64,000 nucleotides of DNA, from NCBI GenBank assembly GCA_003313425.1, contig NHZP01000066.1:1-64000 (forward strand), in the 5' to 3' direction. The first letter of the stretch is position 1; the number at the start of each line of letters is the position of its first letter. This document shows, one piece after another, positions 10,798-22,557 of this stretch. The position numbers were made by a program, and so were the translations under genes. Origin of the DNA: Pseudopyrenochaeta lycopersici. Taxonomy: Eukaryota; Ascomycota; Dothideomycetes; Pleosporales; Pseudopyrenochaetaceae. The notes under the pieces are model-generated. The model had not been told where the DNA came from and made no database searches. It worked only from the letters and a program-made list of their open reading frames with translations.

Positions 10798-12950
10798 CCT
10801 GGGACTGCTTAAAACAACCTACACTGTACCGAGTGCCCTCCCCCCTTTGGCCATCAAACATGCACTACGCGCTGACTCGCACGGGTAGACTTGACGTCGC
10901 TTGTGCCATGTTTGTGCCGTGTTCAAGACTACCTTGTTCTCTTCAGCCACCAAGCGGCGTCCGGCAATGCCTGGAGTCGATCAAGGAGTGATTGTGTCCA
11001 CAGGGTGCCTCTCGTAGGATTGTTGTCCCTGCAACCTCATAGAGTCTAGTATGCGCAAAGGGAACAGCGAGTCACTTTCAGCGAACTCGTAGATTGAACG
11101 CGCGCCAGGCTTTCGCACTCTCAGGTGGTGAGGTGATTGTCGCTAACGATCCGCTCACTTTAAGACCCCTTCCTGCTTGTTTCCAGGGTGTGCGTGTGTG
11201 GGTAACAGTCTCTCCAGGTATCCCCTTCCCGTTTGTTCTTTTTTTTGGAGGTGGGGGGGTGCGTGTGTGGGTACGGTCTCTCCAGGCAGCAGTCAAGGCT
11301 AACGTTCGGTGCGCAGGTCGGGCTCGTTCTCCATCATTGCCGCCCGATGTTGTAGACACGACACTCTGTTGGCTGCACCGACAACGTAGGCTTCGTTCCG
11401 ATGGCGCAGCGTCATATCTTACTCTTGGCCACAGAAAGAACAGTGAGTACGAAATGTTGTGAATGGTGCGAGAGCTGCGGCTCGGTCCCCTGATCGGTCG
11501 CCCGAGACGGTCCGTGCAAAATCTCGCTTCCTGCATTAGGTAGCCGTCTTCCCTGCTGCCGAGGCAGGCTTTTGCATGTCGCGAGCCGCGCTGTAGTACC
11601 AACGAGCGTACCAAACAAGCGTACCGAACGAGCCCCACGGCAAGTCCCCACTGCAAGTCCCCACGTCAACTTATTCTACAGAGGTCTCAGGAACACATCA
11701 AGCATTGCGAGGGCTCTAGCTGCTCGGTAGTGACTCTCGTTGCCTGACGACTCTTCGAGCCGCATGCATCGTCTTGTACCTCTACTTCAACCGAATGCGG
11801 AACATACATCTGTCCAAAGCCGCGCCGATGGACGCATTGGTTCCTGACGACATGGTCTCCATGGTAAGTGCAACGCTTGCATCGTCCTGAGGCCGCTGAT
11901 ACAGCATCCAGCATGCCCCTCCTGCCGCGGCAGTCCGTCGGATCGTAGAGAAAGATGGAGATCGTGTCCACGAAACTTCTATGCTACTGCAGCTCGCAGA
12001 TCATCTGCACCCAGAAGCCATACCGACAGGCCCTAGAGGATGTCGAGGACCGAGCGTTCTGCAGCGCGCAACGCTGATAACGTAGCTCTGCAGATCAAGG
12101 CTGCCATACATGTTATCGTCGCCAATGGAGACCCTCCTTCAGGTGTTACTACTTGGAAGTGAGCCTGCAGCTATCTCTCAAAGATACGACAGCCTGTTCG
12201 AGCTATCCGCTGGCTCCTAGCGGGAATGCAATGCGCCTGCCCAAAGGGCCTTCGCATCAATCGCGCAATAGCTGGGTAGGAGATACAATCATCCTTGCTC
12301 GAGACAGCCCCACTCCCGCGTCTTGGCAGTGCTTTGCGATGACAGCCTCTCCATGGAGCGGAGCATCCGTTCGCGCATCAGAGGGTTAATGACGGAGTGC
12401 ACCTAGTAGAGACACCGTTTGAGCGACACGAAGAAGTGGTCGAAGACGATGGCTTCGTGGCTTTAGGGGCGTCCCGAGCTTGAGACTGTCAGGCCCAAGC
12501 TCCATGGCACTGCGCCAAACCACGACGGAGGCTGGGATCATCAACGACACACGACACGTGAGGCTGGAGGATAACAGTAAGTCACACATAATTCTGCCGC
12601 AAACATTATATCCTCTTCACCGCAGCCGCCTAACACCTGGCACCTCGCACCTCGTCTTACAAGATACAAGTCATTTTGATGGCTTCCGCAAGCTAGACTG
12701 GCTATGCTGGCCGCGCTGGCTGCGCTGGCCGCACGGGCCGCATGCAGGGCATTGAGCAGCCAGCCACCACAGGGCAGGAAGTATGCGAAAGCGGAGCACC
12801 CAGCGTGCCGAGCGACCGAACCCCAAGTCGCGTTGTTGGGACTCACTTGAATTTCCGTGTCGCTCACTCCAATCATTTGCAACGACGTCGTGCTCTAAAA
12901 AGAAGCCAACCCGCATGCTCCGACCTGCAGCTGCTTTGGCTGATGATTTG
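10798..12950. other. Gene-free interval with a short direct repeat
   Basis: Overlapping open frames on both strands around 11.1-11.7 kb and 12.5-12.9 kb have no recognisable domain. A ~28-bp motif beginning gtgcgtgtgtgggta and ending gtctctccagg occurs at about 11190-11218 and again at 11260-11287, separated by a poly-T/poly-G run. Confidence 0.45.
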
Positions 12951-13028
12951 GTAAGGACAGCAGGTAAGGACAGCAGGTCAGGACAGCAGGTCAGGACAGC
13001 AGGTCAGGAGAGCAGGTCAGGACAGCAG
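12951..13028. repeat. Tandem repeat, six 13-bp units
   Basis: Six head-to-tail units of gt(a/c)aggacagcag, with one a/c and one c/g variant. Each junction reads cag/gtaag or cag/gtcag, which mimics a splice acceptor beside a donor. Confidence 0.9.
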
Positions 13029-13744
13029 GTAAGAGGCTCTTCTCGTCCCCTCCCACCACCAGCAAATCATACTCTCAAGCTGCCCCGCGCAATCTGCGGC
13101 GGGGCCTGCAGCTGGAAACCGTGATTTACCCCGCCTGCAAGCTGACCTCGCCAGCCCAGCGCATTCGTCTGCGCGTTCCATTAAGCTACAAAGATCACAC
13201 AGAAAGTGTCATCTAAGGTAAAGAACTCAGCCACGGCAGGGTGCACAGCGTCCTTGTTCGATGACCAAGGCTTCCTGCATCCCAAACCAGGAACACAAAG
13301 CTGGCTTTGCTTCGGTGCACGGAACCTCAACTGACTTCGCAGCAGCGCTACTGGTTCGTTGCAGTCTGAGAGGGCACATTGACAAAGTGTTTTCCGTTAC
13401 TCTTGGAGGGCAAAGCAACGCTTGCCTGCTCGAGGATGGAAATCCACACGTGCTTCCGGCCATACGCCGCTGGCATCTGCGCCTGACCGTTGCTATGCAT
13501 GAGCAGTAGTCTATGTGATGTCCTCGAAAATGTCATAATACGTGACTAACTCTGGCAAAGGATCTGCAGTGACCATGCCGGCGACTAGACATATGGAGTC
13601 GCTGACACGGTTCGCAAAGTGGGTGGTGTTGACGCAACAACACTTCCGACTCCACGTTAAGCACGAAGCCATGAGTCACGACGTGAACGTGGGCACTCAA
13701 GTGAAGAGCTGCACGTTCGCGAGTGAAAAATGGGCGGCACGTCT
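13029..13744. other. Interval with no supported gene
   Basis: Two short open frames on opposite strands near 13.23-13.54 kb and 13.53-13.84 kb overlap each other and have no recognisable domain. Confidence 0.4.
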
Positions 13745-14758
13745 TCGCTGATTCATTGTGACCATGATTCTCGTGACGTGTACGCAAAGATCGTTCATGT
13801 AATTCGCCCGCATCGACTTGTGATTTCGCAACCATCATTCTCGTGATTGACTTGCGACCATACTTCTGGTCATTCCTGTAATAACATGCAACTATCGCTA
13901 TCGTAATTGTATGCAGTCATCATTCTTGCATTGGTATGTGACCATAATACTTGCCATGTCGAAACCATCATTCTCATTATTCTTGTCATTTCGCAACCAC
14001 CATGCTTGTAATTATATGCCGCCATCCCTCTCGTAATTGACTTGCAGTAATCATTCAAGTGATTTCGAAATATCATTCTCGCAATTGCATGTGACCATAA
14101 TACGTATCATTTCGCAACCCTTATTCTTGTAATGAATGCAACCACCATGCTCGTCATTACATGCAGCCATTACTCTTTTAAACGTATGTGGTCATCATTC
14201 CCGTAGTGAAATGCCGCCATGACTCTCGTAATTCTACGCAACCATCATTCTCGTACTTGTATGCAGCCATGATTCTCGCATTTGCGTGCGGTCATTATTC
14301 TCACCCTTGTAATTATATGCAGCCATCGTTCTTGTAGTTGTATGCAGCCATCATGCTTATAATTGACTTCGACTATAATAACGTACCTGTCATGTAGAAA
14401 TCATCATTTCCGCATTTGCAATGCGGCCATTGTGCTTGTGATTGGTATGCAGTCATCGTTCTTGTAATTTGTATGCAACCGTCCTAATTAATTCTAGTAT
14501 TTTATGCAACTACCATTCTCGTCATATATCCACAGTAATCATCCTTGTAATTATATCCATCGTTCTTGTAATTGACTTGCGACCATAATTCTCGTTATTT
14601 CGCAACCATCATTCTCGCATTTGCATGTGACCATAGTACTTCCGTAATCGACTCGCGACCATAACTATAGTTATTTCGCAAACACTATTCTCGTCATTAT
14701 ATGCAACCATCATTCGTGTCATTTCGAGACCGTCGTTCTCATCATTCTCGTTACTATA
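13745..14758. repeat. Degenerate ~25-bp minisatellite, left part
   Basis: About forty diverged units with a consensus near accatcattctcgtaattg followed by tatgca. The commonest variations are tgcag/tgcaa/tgcgg at the end and cttg/ctcg in the middle. Unit length drifts from 21 to 31 bp. The array continues on the far side of the pogo element (16605-16850), so it was one tract before the insertion. Confidence 0.8.
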
Positions 14759-16604
14759 ACGTCAAGCACCACCGAACCCACCACCCCACCGAACCCACCG
14801 AAAATGCTTGGCGCTACCAACTCAGCTCATTCATCATTAGAACTATCACTATCAACAAGACTAGCTGTGCAATAAGTGCTTGCCTCTGACTCTTCTGAAT
14901 CGTCTGGACGTTTTCTACACGTTGTTTTGTTGTGGCCAGTCTCTCCACAGTTCCCACAGCGCCGAGCAGCTCGTTGAGGCCCTACTCGATCGTCCTGTGT
15001 ACGCGCCTTTTTTACTGGATTATTACTCAACGATCCAGTAATACTCAACTCTGCTCCAGCCCCATACTCTAATGTACCTCCCTTCTGGATCTGCTTCCTT
15101 TTACGCGATTTCCGTGCAGTTTGCACTGCTAATTGCTCTTCAAGCTCCTTAATACGGGAAGCTTGAAGGTTAAACTGAACTAACAGACTATCACCGCCTC
15201 TAACAAGCTGCTCATACGCCTCCTGGGCTGTACTAGGCGATCGAGTAAATTTACTCAATACTAGCTTTGATTGAGAGCTAAATTCGAACGAATTGCTTGG
15301 AGTCTTTGATTGCCACGGCGTCTCTAGTGGTGGGGCTTGAGGCGGGGTACGGATACGTACATTAAGGCGATCAATCACTCGATCAGGGTTTATAGGAACA
15401 AGTCCTGACGCCTCAAAGGCTGCTTTGCAGTTAGCCTCTGTAAAAACGCGTTCGTACGCGTCTTTAAAGGCTGGTAGAAAGCCTTCCTTGCTGATATGGA
15501 AGACGCGCTTCCGTGCCAAGTCTCTAACGCGTTGACCGTATATGCGCTTTAGAGGGGAGAAACAAACTACATCAAGCGGCTGAAGGATGTGTGACGAGTG
15601 TGACGGCATACAGAGCGTAAGGATCTTGTTGTCAAGGCAGTATTGCTTGAAATCCCAGCTCTGGTGGCTCTCATGGCCGTCCAAAAGGAGGAGCCTGTGT
15701 GCCCCTACCATACGCTCCTTTGTATGCTTGTCAAAGTGCTTTAACCACTCAAGACCAAGCACGTTGTTTGTCCAGCCATTATTAGAGACTGAGACCTTCC
15801 AATTGCGCGGGATATCCACCTCCTTGTACCACGCTGAGAGGTGAACTTTCCCTTTGAGGATGAGAAAAGGTGGGGTGGAGTACCCAGCAGCGCAGATGCT
15901 CGCAATAGCTGTAACCCACTCCCGATTGCCTGCCTGGACGAGCTCAGGCCGCGCACGCCTTTCAGAACCAGTAACAACCTTTGATGAGCTAGCAATTCCC
16001 ATCTGAAAGCCAGTTTCATCAAAGTTGTGCACATCATCTGGGTGGACGCCATACTGCTCCATTGTGTCCTGAACGCGTGTAAACCACGCGTTTATCTCTT
16101 CAGGGTCTTCCCTCAGTATCCTCTGACGGTCCTTTGCTCGATTAAAAGCCGTTTTAAGCTTCTCTGTACGCGCCACAAATCTCTCAGTCCAATTCTTGCC
16201 CACCTTCTCTGCACCCCGCGCTCCTAGTATGTGATCCGCCATATCCGCCACCTCTGACAGTGTAGGTGGAAAGCCTCTTGCATCGAGATCAAGAATACAC
16301 TCGACGATTGAGTGTTCTTCAGTAGTAGTAAGGATACGGCTGTTAGGTGGTGTTTCGAGTCGAAATGGTACCCCGCGGGCGCGTTCAGTAAGGGTTGGGC
16401 GCTTCACGTTAAAGGCTTTGGCAGCAGCTGTATAGGATTTAAATTGGCCAAGATTGTAACTTTGAAGAGCAAGCTGTAGTCTCCCTTCATGTTGAACTAA
16501 AAGCGTGTTGCGTTGCTCAGCCATTACGCGTTGATGAGTTGTGTAGTGGTCTTGGCAGATTTCGGTGGGTTCGGTGGGGTGGTGGGTTCGGTGGTGCTTG
16601 ACGT
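14759..16604 (-). mobile_element. Intact Fot/pogo-type DNA transposon, 1846 bp
   Basis: Terminal inverted repeats of 45 bp at 14759-14803 and 16560-16604 are perfect complements; they start acgtcaagcaccaccgaacc. The target TA is duplicated at 14757-14758 and 16605-16606. The element holds a single transposase gene on the minus strand that fills nearly all of its length. The TIRs contain an internal near-repeat of ccaccgaac. Perfect ends and an unbroken frame suggest recent arrival. It split a minisatellite. Confidence 0.95.
14827..16524 (-). CDS. Pogo-type DDE transposase with C-terminal zinc knuckle
   Basis: An unbroken 565-aa frame. The N-terminus has the psq/CENP-B helix-turn-helix pair (about residues 15-125: YTAAAKAFNVKRPTLTER, then RGFPPTLSEVADMAD and VGKNWTERFV). 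The DDE_1 core carries the three acidic sites: D in HNFDETGFQMG, D in LLLLDGHESH and D in HILQPLDVVCF, with 35 residues between the last two (DD35D). The C-terminus adds a CCHC zinc knuckle, RCGNCGETGHNKTTCRKR, and an acidic Ser/Glu tail. The product would bind the terminal repeats, cut and reinsert the element at TA. All catalytic residues are present, so it may be active. Confidence 0.95.
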   Translation of the reverse strand: MAEQRNTLLVQHEGRLQLALQSYNLGQFKSYTAAAKAFNVKRPTLTERARGVPFRLETPPNSRILTTTEEHSIVECILDLDARGFPPTLSEVADMADHILGARGAEKVGKNWTERFVARTEKLKTAFNRAKDRQRILREDPEEINAWFTRVQDTMEQYGVHPDDVHNFDETGFQMGIASSSKVVTGSERRARPELVQAGNREWVTAIASICAAGYSTPPFLILKGKVHLSAWYKEVDIPRNWKVSVSNNGWTNNVLGLEWLKHFDKHTKERMVGAHRLLLLDGHESHQSWDFKQYCLDNKILTLCMPSHSSHILQPLDVVCFSPLKRIYGQRVRDLARKRVFHISKEGFLPAFKDAYERVFTEANCKAAFEASGLVPINPDRVIDRLNVRIRTPPQAPPLETPWQSKTPSNSFEFSSQSKLVLSKFTRSPSTAQEAYEQLVRGGDSLLVQFNLQASRIKELEEQLAVQTARKSRKRKQIQKGGTLEYGAGAELSITGSLSNNPVKKARTQDDRVGPQRAARRCGNCGETGHNKTTCRKRPDDSEESEASTYCTASLVDSDSSNDE

Positions 16605-16850
16605 TATGCAGCCGTGATTCTTGTTATTTGCATGTGACCATCATTCTTGTAATTCGTATGCAACCATCATTCTTGTCATTTCGAAACCCTCATTCTCGCA
16701 TTTGCATGTGACCATCGTCCTCGTGATTTATGTCGTCATCATTCTCGTAATTGACTTGCGACCATCATTCTCGCATTTGCATGTGACCATAATTCTCGTT
16801 ATTGTCTGCAGCCATCATTCTTGTCGTTATATGCAACCATAATTCTCTCT
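16605..16850. repeat. Degenerate ~25-bp minisatellite, right part
   Basis: Continues the array at 13745-14758 beyond the pogo insertion, with the same units (accatcattcttgtaattcg followed by tatgca, and variants). It ends near 16850 in a non-repetitive sequence. Confidence 0.8.
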
Positions 16851-17640
16851 CCAAGCCCCTTGCCCCGTGAATTATCAGCCAACGAAAGAGCTAATGGCAC
16901 TGATGTAATGAAGACTGTACCTGACTCGAGGCCCACTCGACCAAGTCGCACTTCCCTACAGCAGGCCAGTGTAATACTTCGGAAACAGCGTCTCCTATGC
17001 TCATTTCACATGCAGATATTACGCGCAACTTGTTCATGCGTTGGCGATCGAACCCAAATGTGACATGCTAGAGAGCAGGTAATTCAGCTCAGCGGCGCTG
17101 TTCTTAGCCACGAGAGCGCGAGCGCAATGGGCTCTTGACAGTGCCCACCAAAGCACAGCTAGATGAGAATCGAAGGCTATAACTTGACATCCGACACCGT
17201 GTCCTGTATCCTGATATTGATTCGTGATGGGTGTAAAAGCAAACGCCAATGCTGGCCATGGGACTTCCGCAGAGAGTCTGCAGCATCGTACCAAGGTCTT
17301 GATCCGCGCGGACATGCAAGACTATCTTCAGGCGATGTATCCGCTCTGGGCGCGCGGTTGCACAATTCTCGAAGCAGGGAATCAGCCACCGGAGCTTGTC
17401 ACGGCGCTGGCAGACACCTATCTTCACAGTGCGATGGGCTTCCAGCCGTTCTTTCTGTATCGTCTTGCGATGCAAGGCAATCAAACACCAGGGCATTGCA
17501 CGCGAGAAGCCACCACTTTTCGTGTCGGACTGGTGGACAACACATGCCTCCATCGACTGTATGGCCGTAACTGGACTCGCCTACCTGTCAAGATAGGCGA
17601 TGAAGGCAACGGTCATGTGACCTCAGCCACGTGACTGAAT
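16851..17640. other. Interval with one unassigned open frame
   Basis: A plus-strand frame at 17224-17634 (136 codons) has no known domain and overlaps open frames in other phases. It could be the end of a small gene, but nothing in it lets me say so. Confidence 0.3.
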
Positions 17641-17772
17641 GGCGCTAGTATCTAGTCAGAAGCCTAGCTTGAGTAATACGATAACTCTTACACCCCACAC
17701 TGTCAAATCTTGGGGGGTGTAAGAGTTATCCCATTAATCAAGCTGGGCCTGAGACTAAGTAATGACGCTAAT
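17641..17772. repeat. Large imperfect hairpin at the 3' end of a LINE
   Basis: The inner 16 bp, ataactcttacacccc (about 17681-17696), are perfectly inverted at about 17714-17729. An imperfect outer arm (agcctagcttgagtaat against attaatcaagctgggcct) extends each side to roughly 55 bp. The loop is ~17 bp. It lies just past the stop codon of the RNase H reading frame at 17790, in its 3' untranslated region. Confidence 0.75.
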
Positions 17773-17789
17773 TAGCCATGTAGACAGGG

Positions 17790-18692
17790 TCACATGACCA
17801 CTGCCTTCATCGCCCATCTTGACATGTCCTTGCTTGTCCATCCTTTCACCCGTCCTTGGGGTTTCCCTCCCAGCATTTCTGCGGTGCTATTAAATGCCTC
17901 TCCTATCTTGCTCCGGAGCTGCTGCCTGATTTCTTTCAGTTTCGGGCAATCCACCAACACATGTACCACCGTTTCTCTCGCTCCACATTCGCACTTGTCT
18001 TCCTCACTGAAGCGGAAGATTCGTGCATGTGCCGCTAGCCATGAGTGTCCGGTCCTGAGTTGTGTTAGTAGATATGCTCGGTTTCTCAGCCGAGAACCGT
18101 AGAGCTTCTGCGTGCGCTTAGATGGGAGTCCGTTGTCTATTCCGCGAAGGTGTTTGTCTTTGTCTGAGGCTTGCCATTTTGCTTTCCATTCCTCTTGCAA
18201 TTTCTCACTGTGCAGCTTCTTCAGTGACGAGGAGAGACGTTGAAATGCGTGTGCCTCCTTGGGACCGATGGCTTCTTTCGCTAGCCTGTCTGCTGCTTCG
18301 TTTCCTGGGATTCCCTCGTGTGCGGGTGTCCATAAAAGACGCAGTAGTATCCCTTGAGCTCGCAGGCTTTCCACTCTACTTAGTATGCGTCGCACGATCT
18401 GTTGACCTGGCTTGTTGGACGGGTTCCCTATAGCTTGCAAGGCCGACTTGCTGTCGCTTGCGATGGTGAAGGTTCTGCGGCTTTGGTGTGATCCATTATG
18501 GTCTACCGTATGCTCGCTTTCAGCCAAGCCCATGGCGTAATAGGTTGCAATGAGCTCGACAGCGTGGACAGACCAGTATTTATTTGGACCGATGCTGGTT
18601 TGCCATGACCTTTTTATCTTGTTCTGCCCATCTAGCACAACTGCTGCAGCGACTAAGTTGCTCTTCTTCCCTGAGGCATCGGAGAAGACCAC
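17790..18692 (-). pseudogene. 5'-truncated non-LTR retrotransposon (Tad-like LINE), RNase H end
   Basis: An open 300-aa frame holding an RNase H1-type domain. The four acidic residues are visible: FSDASGKK, HAVELIATYY, TIASDSKSAL and GNEAADRLAKEA. After it comes a linker and a terminal CxC...H...C knuckle (KCECGARETVVHVLVDCP), as in the C-terminus of Tad1-type LINE ORF2 proteins. The reverse transcriptase and endonuclease domains that should precede it are absent, and similarity stops abruptly near 18695. This is the usual 5' truncation of a LINE copy, so it cannot move by itself although this part has no stop codon. Confidence 0.9.
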
Positions 18693-21600
18693 CTCTCCTT
18701 ATCATCTGACAATCTAAACCCACTGTGGGAAGACCGCCAAAAGAACCCCTCGCAGTCCAATATTTCTTCGATACAGACAGATCTGGACGACATCGAGAAG
18801 AGAATGGAGCAAACTATCGAAGTGCTTCCGCCTGATCGTACCGACGCAATTAATGGTTTTACTCAGGAACAGTTGGGACCAGAGAAACAGCAGGAAATTC
18901 TTTGAGAGACAGGTTAGTAGACTGTGCATGTAGGTGTCAGATTACCATATTGACGATGCTGCAGGCCGAATGGCATAACTCTTCTGCTTTCGTGAGGGCT
19001 TTGGATATGATAACCAACTTTGTGACTGAGTACTGTAGCAGCTAGCTAACAAAAGAAAGAGGTCCTGGCCTAGAAGCCTTTGGCCTGCTGTTGGCGATAA
19101 GAAAGAACCCACCTTCGATACTAGACCTAGTTTTATTCCTGTTTTTGCAGATGATCTACCGTTTTCAAACTTTTGAAGCGATTGACATTCTGGAGCGCGC
19201 GTTGGACTTGGTCGTAGAGTTGCTCCTATACAGGGATCGACCATCCACATATAAACAATTACAGACCACTCTACAGAACCTAGCTCTTTTGCTTAGTACG
19301 CTCTGTGGTATCACAAAACAGAGTGAAGACCGTAAAACAATTTTGAGACAGTAGCAGAATGGTCCGATGTTCTCTTCTATTAAACACCCACAGTTGATCC
19401 TCACCCCTAGTGGTACGAAGAGCGAGAGAAGTATCTTCCTCGACTACGCCCCCGGAAGTATGGCCGTGTGCCGTATGGATGAGTTTGGTAAGAATAGCTG
19501 TGGTAAGGATGTCGCCTATATCTCGTTCTAGGTGGATATGTGCCGTAAGTATGGCTGTGGCCATGGCGTGCCGTTGGGCTTCTGCGGTAGCTGCTTCTAC
19601 GCTCATCGTCTGCTCGCTCTGTATCCGCGCTGCGCTCCCGCGAAATGGGTCTCCTTTCATGATTCAGTACATCAATTCCCAGTCAGAGTTAACGCGTCGT
19701 ACGAGCTATTGTCGTCTAGGTCTTGTGCGCCTTCTCTATTGTTTGCGACTTCCCCGTCCTCTACTTCTTTCCTGCTCTCTGTATGATGATGATTCTCCAC
19801 GGACTCGTATGCGTCCGGTGTTGGGCTACGCTTTGGGGCAATATGCCAATCCTGTAGGACCTTCGCCATCCATTCCTGGCATGTTAGGGCATGAACAATA
19901 GATTCGAGAAGCTGTAGAAGAAGCTGTTCTTGAGATCGCATTGTTTAACAGTAGAATCGCAGATGCTAGATTACAAGCCGTATGTCCCAGTTATAACGAC
20001 TCGCTGGCCTCGTCTTCTAGTCACCTAGCGGGTGACTTCCGTCATTATGGAGTGTGCAGCCTACATGCTGTACGTCCGAGCCTTGTAATTAAACTGCCGG
20101 ACAAGGGAAGTCTTTGCTGCGTTTAGTTTGTTGCGCCACCAAAGTACAGCAGGTGTAAAGGCAGAACATTCACTCTATGACGGGATCTGAAGATGGGATG
20201 AGGTCTAGGAAACCCGAAGGCTCTGATATGATGTTCTATTTGGCATGGTCGCGCATTACGCTGCAACTGGCGACTGCTCTCAACGTTTGTCAACAGTTCT
20301 GGTCCTCGGTGTCGCTACTAAGTATTCTTTCATTACAGAAATCCTCAAAGTTCAACGTCGAGGGCGTGCCAAACCATCTCAAGGCGTCCGATGGTGGGGT
20401 ACCAACAACTGTCACTTCAGAGCTAAGTTCGTTCTGCTCGGGACCACGCTCAACGACTTCCCCAGGCATCGAGCCAACAAAGGGATCTTTGCGCAAAGTG
20501 ATCGTCTTCGTGAGTAAAGCAGCAAGCTCACACTGCATTTTCTCAAGAATTTCCTCGAGTTCGCTTATCCTTTGCTCCATTCGTCCAAGCTGTGTTTGTT
20601 TGGGCCGTGAGTGAGTCGTACAGTCAACGCAATGACTCACTCGTCAACTGCGACGCTCCTTGGTCGTAGGGTTGTCGTAGGCCTCGCCACGGGTATTCCG
20701 GGCTTCAGAGCTTTGTTCCGACATATTAGAGGCTTTTGTGTGAGTTCTGCTCGGCTTTCTGGCACATGGTGCGATTGTATCAGACAACGGGCTTATGAAA
20801 GGCGCACGGAATGACGGACACGAGCAGTGATATATTGGAATCGGAAAATTCAATTGGGGGCTTTCACCGGGGCCCACTAATGACGTGTAGTTCTCCTAAC
20901 CGTAAGGCGATGGACAGTGAACCACGCGTGCTGGAAGAGCGTCCGCGCAGTACTGTACATGCTATTACAGAGTTTTCCTTCGCGTGAGTTTGGATGGAGA
21001 GTGGTGGAACAGGCATCGGCACACAACAGGGGCACAGAATCATAGCTAATAGGTGCTATTGGACGGCAGATGATGGTACAATCGTGTAGAGCCGCCAGTT
21101 GCTCGGCGTCGTTCAGGACTCACAGATTGACTTCACCAACGCTAGGCAGTATCATGATGCTGCTGTCGATGTTTGATTCGGCGCTTACTCGCATCTTTCC
21201 TACAGCAATCACGCACAGCGCATATGAGGCCCGAAAAACTAGCACGCAATAAGTATGACCTGTCCATGGGTAGTGATAGGGGCTGGAACATGGGTCAAAC
21301 CCATAAATAGCAGCATGACACGCCATGTCCTCATCCAATGCTGTCATATAAAGCACCTACGCAGTAACACTCTGTCATTCATCCTCACACACTTTGATCA
21401 CGGCTAGCGCTTGTTGGCGACATTCGGAATGGAACAACCTATTACGGCATGCGACACGGCCTTCTACCTCCCTAAAGCCTCTACTTTGGGTGTAGACTGT
21501 CCCAAACTTAGCAGCACCCGGTTCCCTAGAATATCGCCAATGGTCCCAGAGAAGGAGAGCAAGGCGAGCACTCTAGCTCGCCGGCTTAAACTCGGTCTCA

Positions 21601-22557
21601 GATGCATCAACGGTTCGTGATAGCCTCTACTCCCATGCAGATTCTGACTGGTAAGGGCCCAAGTCTCGCCACCAACGCCTGCAGAATTCGCTTCGATCGG
21701 CCTCCAAGCGTCGCCTCCGATCGGGCAACAAACGGGGGCTTCGCCGGAGTCGTGGATTGCGCATTTGGTTGCTCAAGTCCTTGACGATGGGAAAGGATTA
21801 GTTGAGAGCTGGCACACAGATCTGGAAACGGACAAGGATGACTTTGAGCGGTCATTACGGTCTGCAGGCGTCCGCCACCTTGCCATCGCGCTCAGGTTAA
21901 TTAGTATTCGCTGCGAACTTCCTCGTTGTACCAAGCATGCGTGCCAGTGATACCTACAATCATAGCTTGCTTTACACATGGATAACAATCAAACGCTGCT
22001 TCCACCTTGTAGCACATTACTTACCGTAACTAGTCGCATGGTGCACTTTTCCGAAGCTTACATGCTCGATATTCCTGCACTTGGCTACCATCCACTGTCC
22101 ATTCACATCCAAGTGCTCTACCTTTCTACGCACAACGTTGCTGCGAAGCGTGCGCGACCGTCGTGCCAGAGGACGAGTAGCCGACTAAGAAGTCAGTTCT
22201 GCCGAGATCAGAGGTGTGCGCTCAAACAGCCTGTTGACGCTTCCTCCACCCGGGTCAAATAGCACCGCAAGGTTTGTGTAATTGCAAGAACTTAGACGAG
22301 CAGAAAGTCTACCGCTCCCCCTTCGCTTCTAAACGCAGCTTCGAGGCGGCGGCATTATTGGCAGGTCTAGAAAGTACGGTGATATCTGGATCGGAGAGAC
22401 CGAAATTCTAGACCTTTGGTGAGACCGAGAATATCGGATTGACCGTCGGCCAGACCGAAGAGCTGGAGTTAAGGCCGTAGATATAAAGGAGTAGGTTGCG
22501 CTCTGTAGAAATGGACAGAGATTTCTCAAATGGAGATAATTTCAAGTCTATTGAGAC
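18693..22557. other. Interval of weak, fragmentary coding signals
   Basis: A short helical frame lies at about 18740-18903 (plus strand; IQTDLDDIEKRMEQTIEVLP, then a stop). It resembles N-terminal helical pieces of fungal STAND proteins only in character. Minus-strand frames at 19280-19660 and 19672-19941 look low-complexity and are interrupted. Nothing between 20.9 and 22.5 kb is supported as a gene. Confidence 0.35.
20290..20640 (-). CDS. Hypothetical protein fragment with coiled coil
   Basis: A 116-codon minus-strand frame. MEQRISELEEILEKMQCELA forms a short predicted coiled coil, followed by Pro/Gly/Ser-rich sequence. The frame just upstream (20644-20877, with a possible start at MSEQSSEARN) might be an earlier exon. 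Such a layout (helix then disordered) occurs in retrotransposon gag starts and in bZIP-like proteins, but no diagnostic motif is present. I do not recognise it. Confidence 0.25.
   Translation of the reverse strand: MSHCVDCTTHSRPKQTQLGRMEQRISELEEILEKMQCELAALLTKTITLRKDPFVGSMPGEVVERGPEQNELSSEVTVVGTPPSDALRWFGTPSTLNFEDFCNERILSSDTEDQNC

Noticed and set aside
13745..14758. CRISPR-like array or telomere-type repeat
   Set aside because: Units are contiguous without spacers and too diverged; the organism is eukaryotic and the unit is not a telomere motif.
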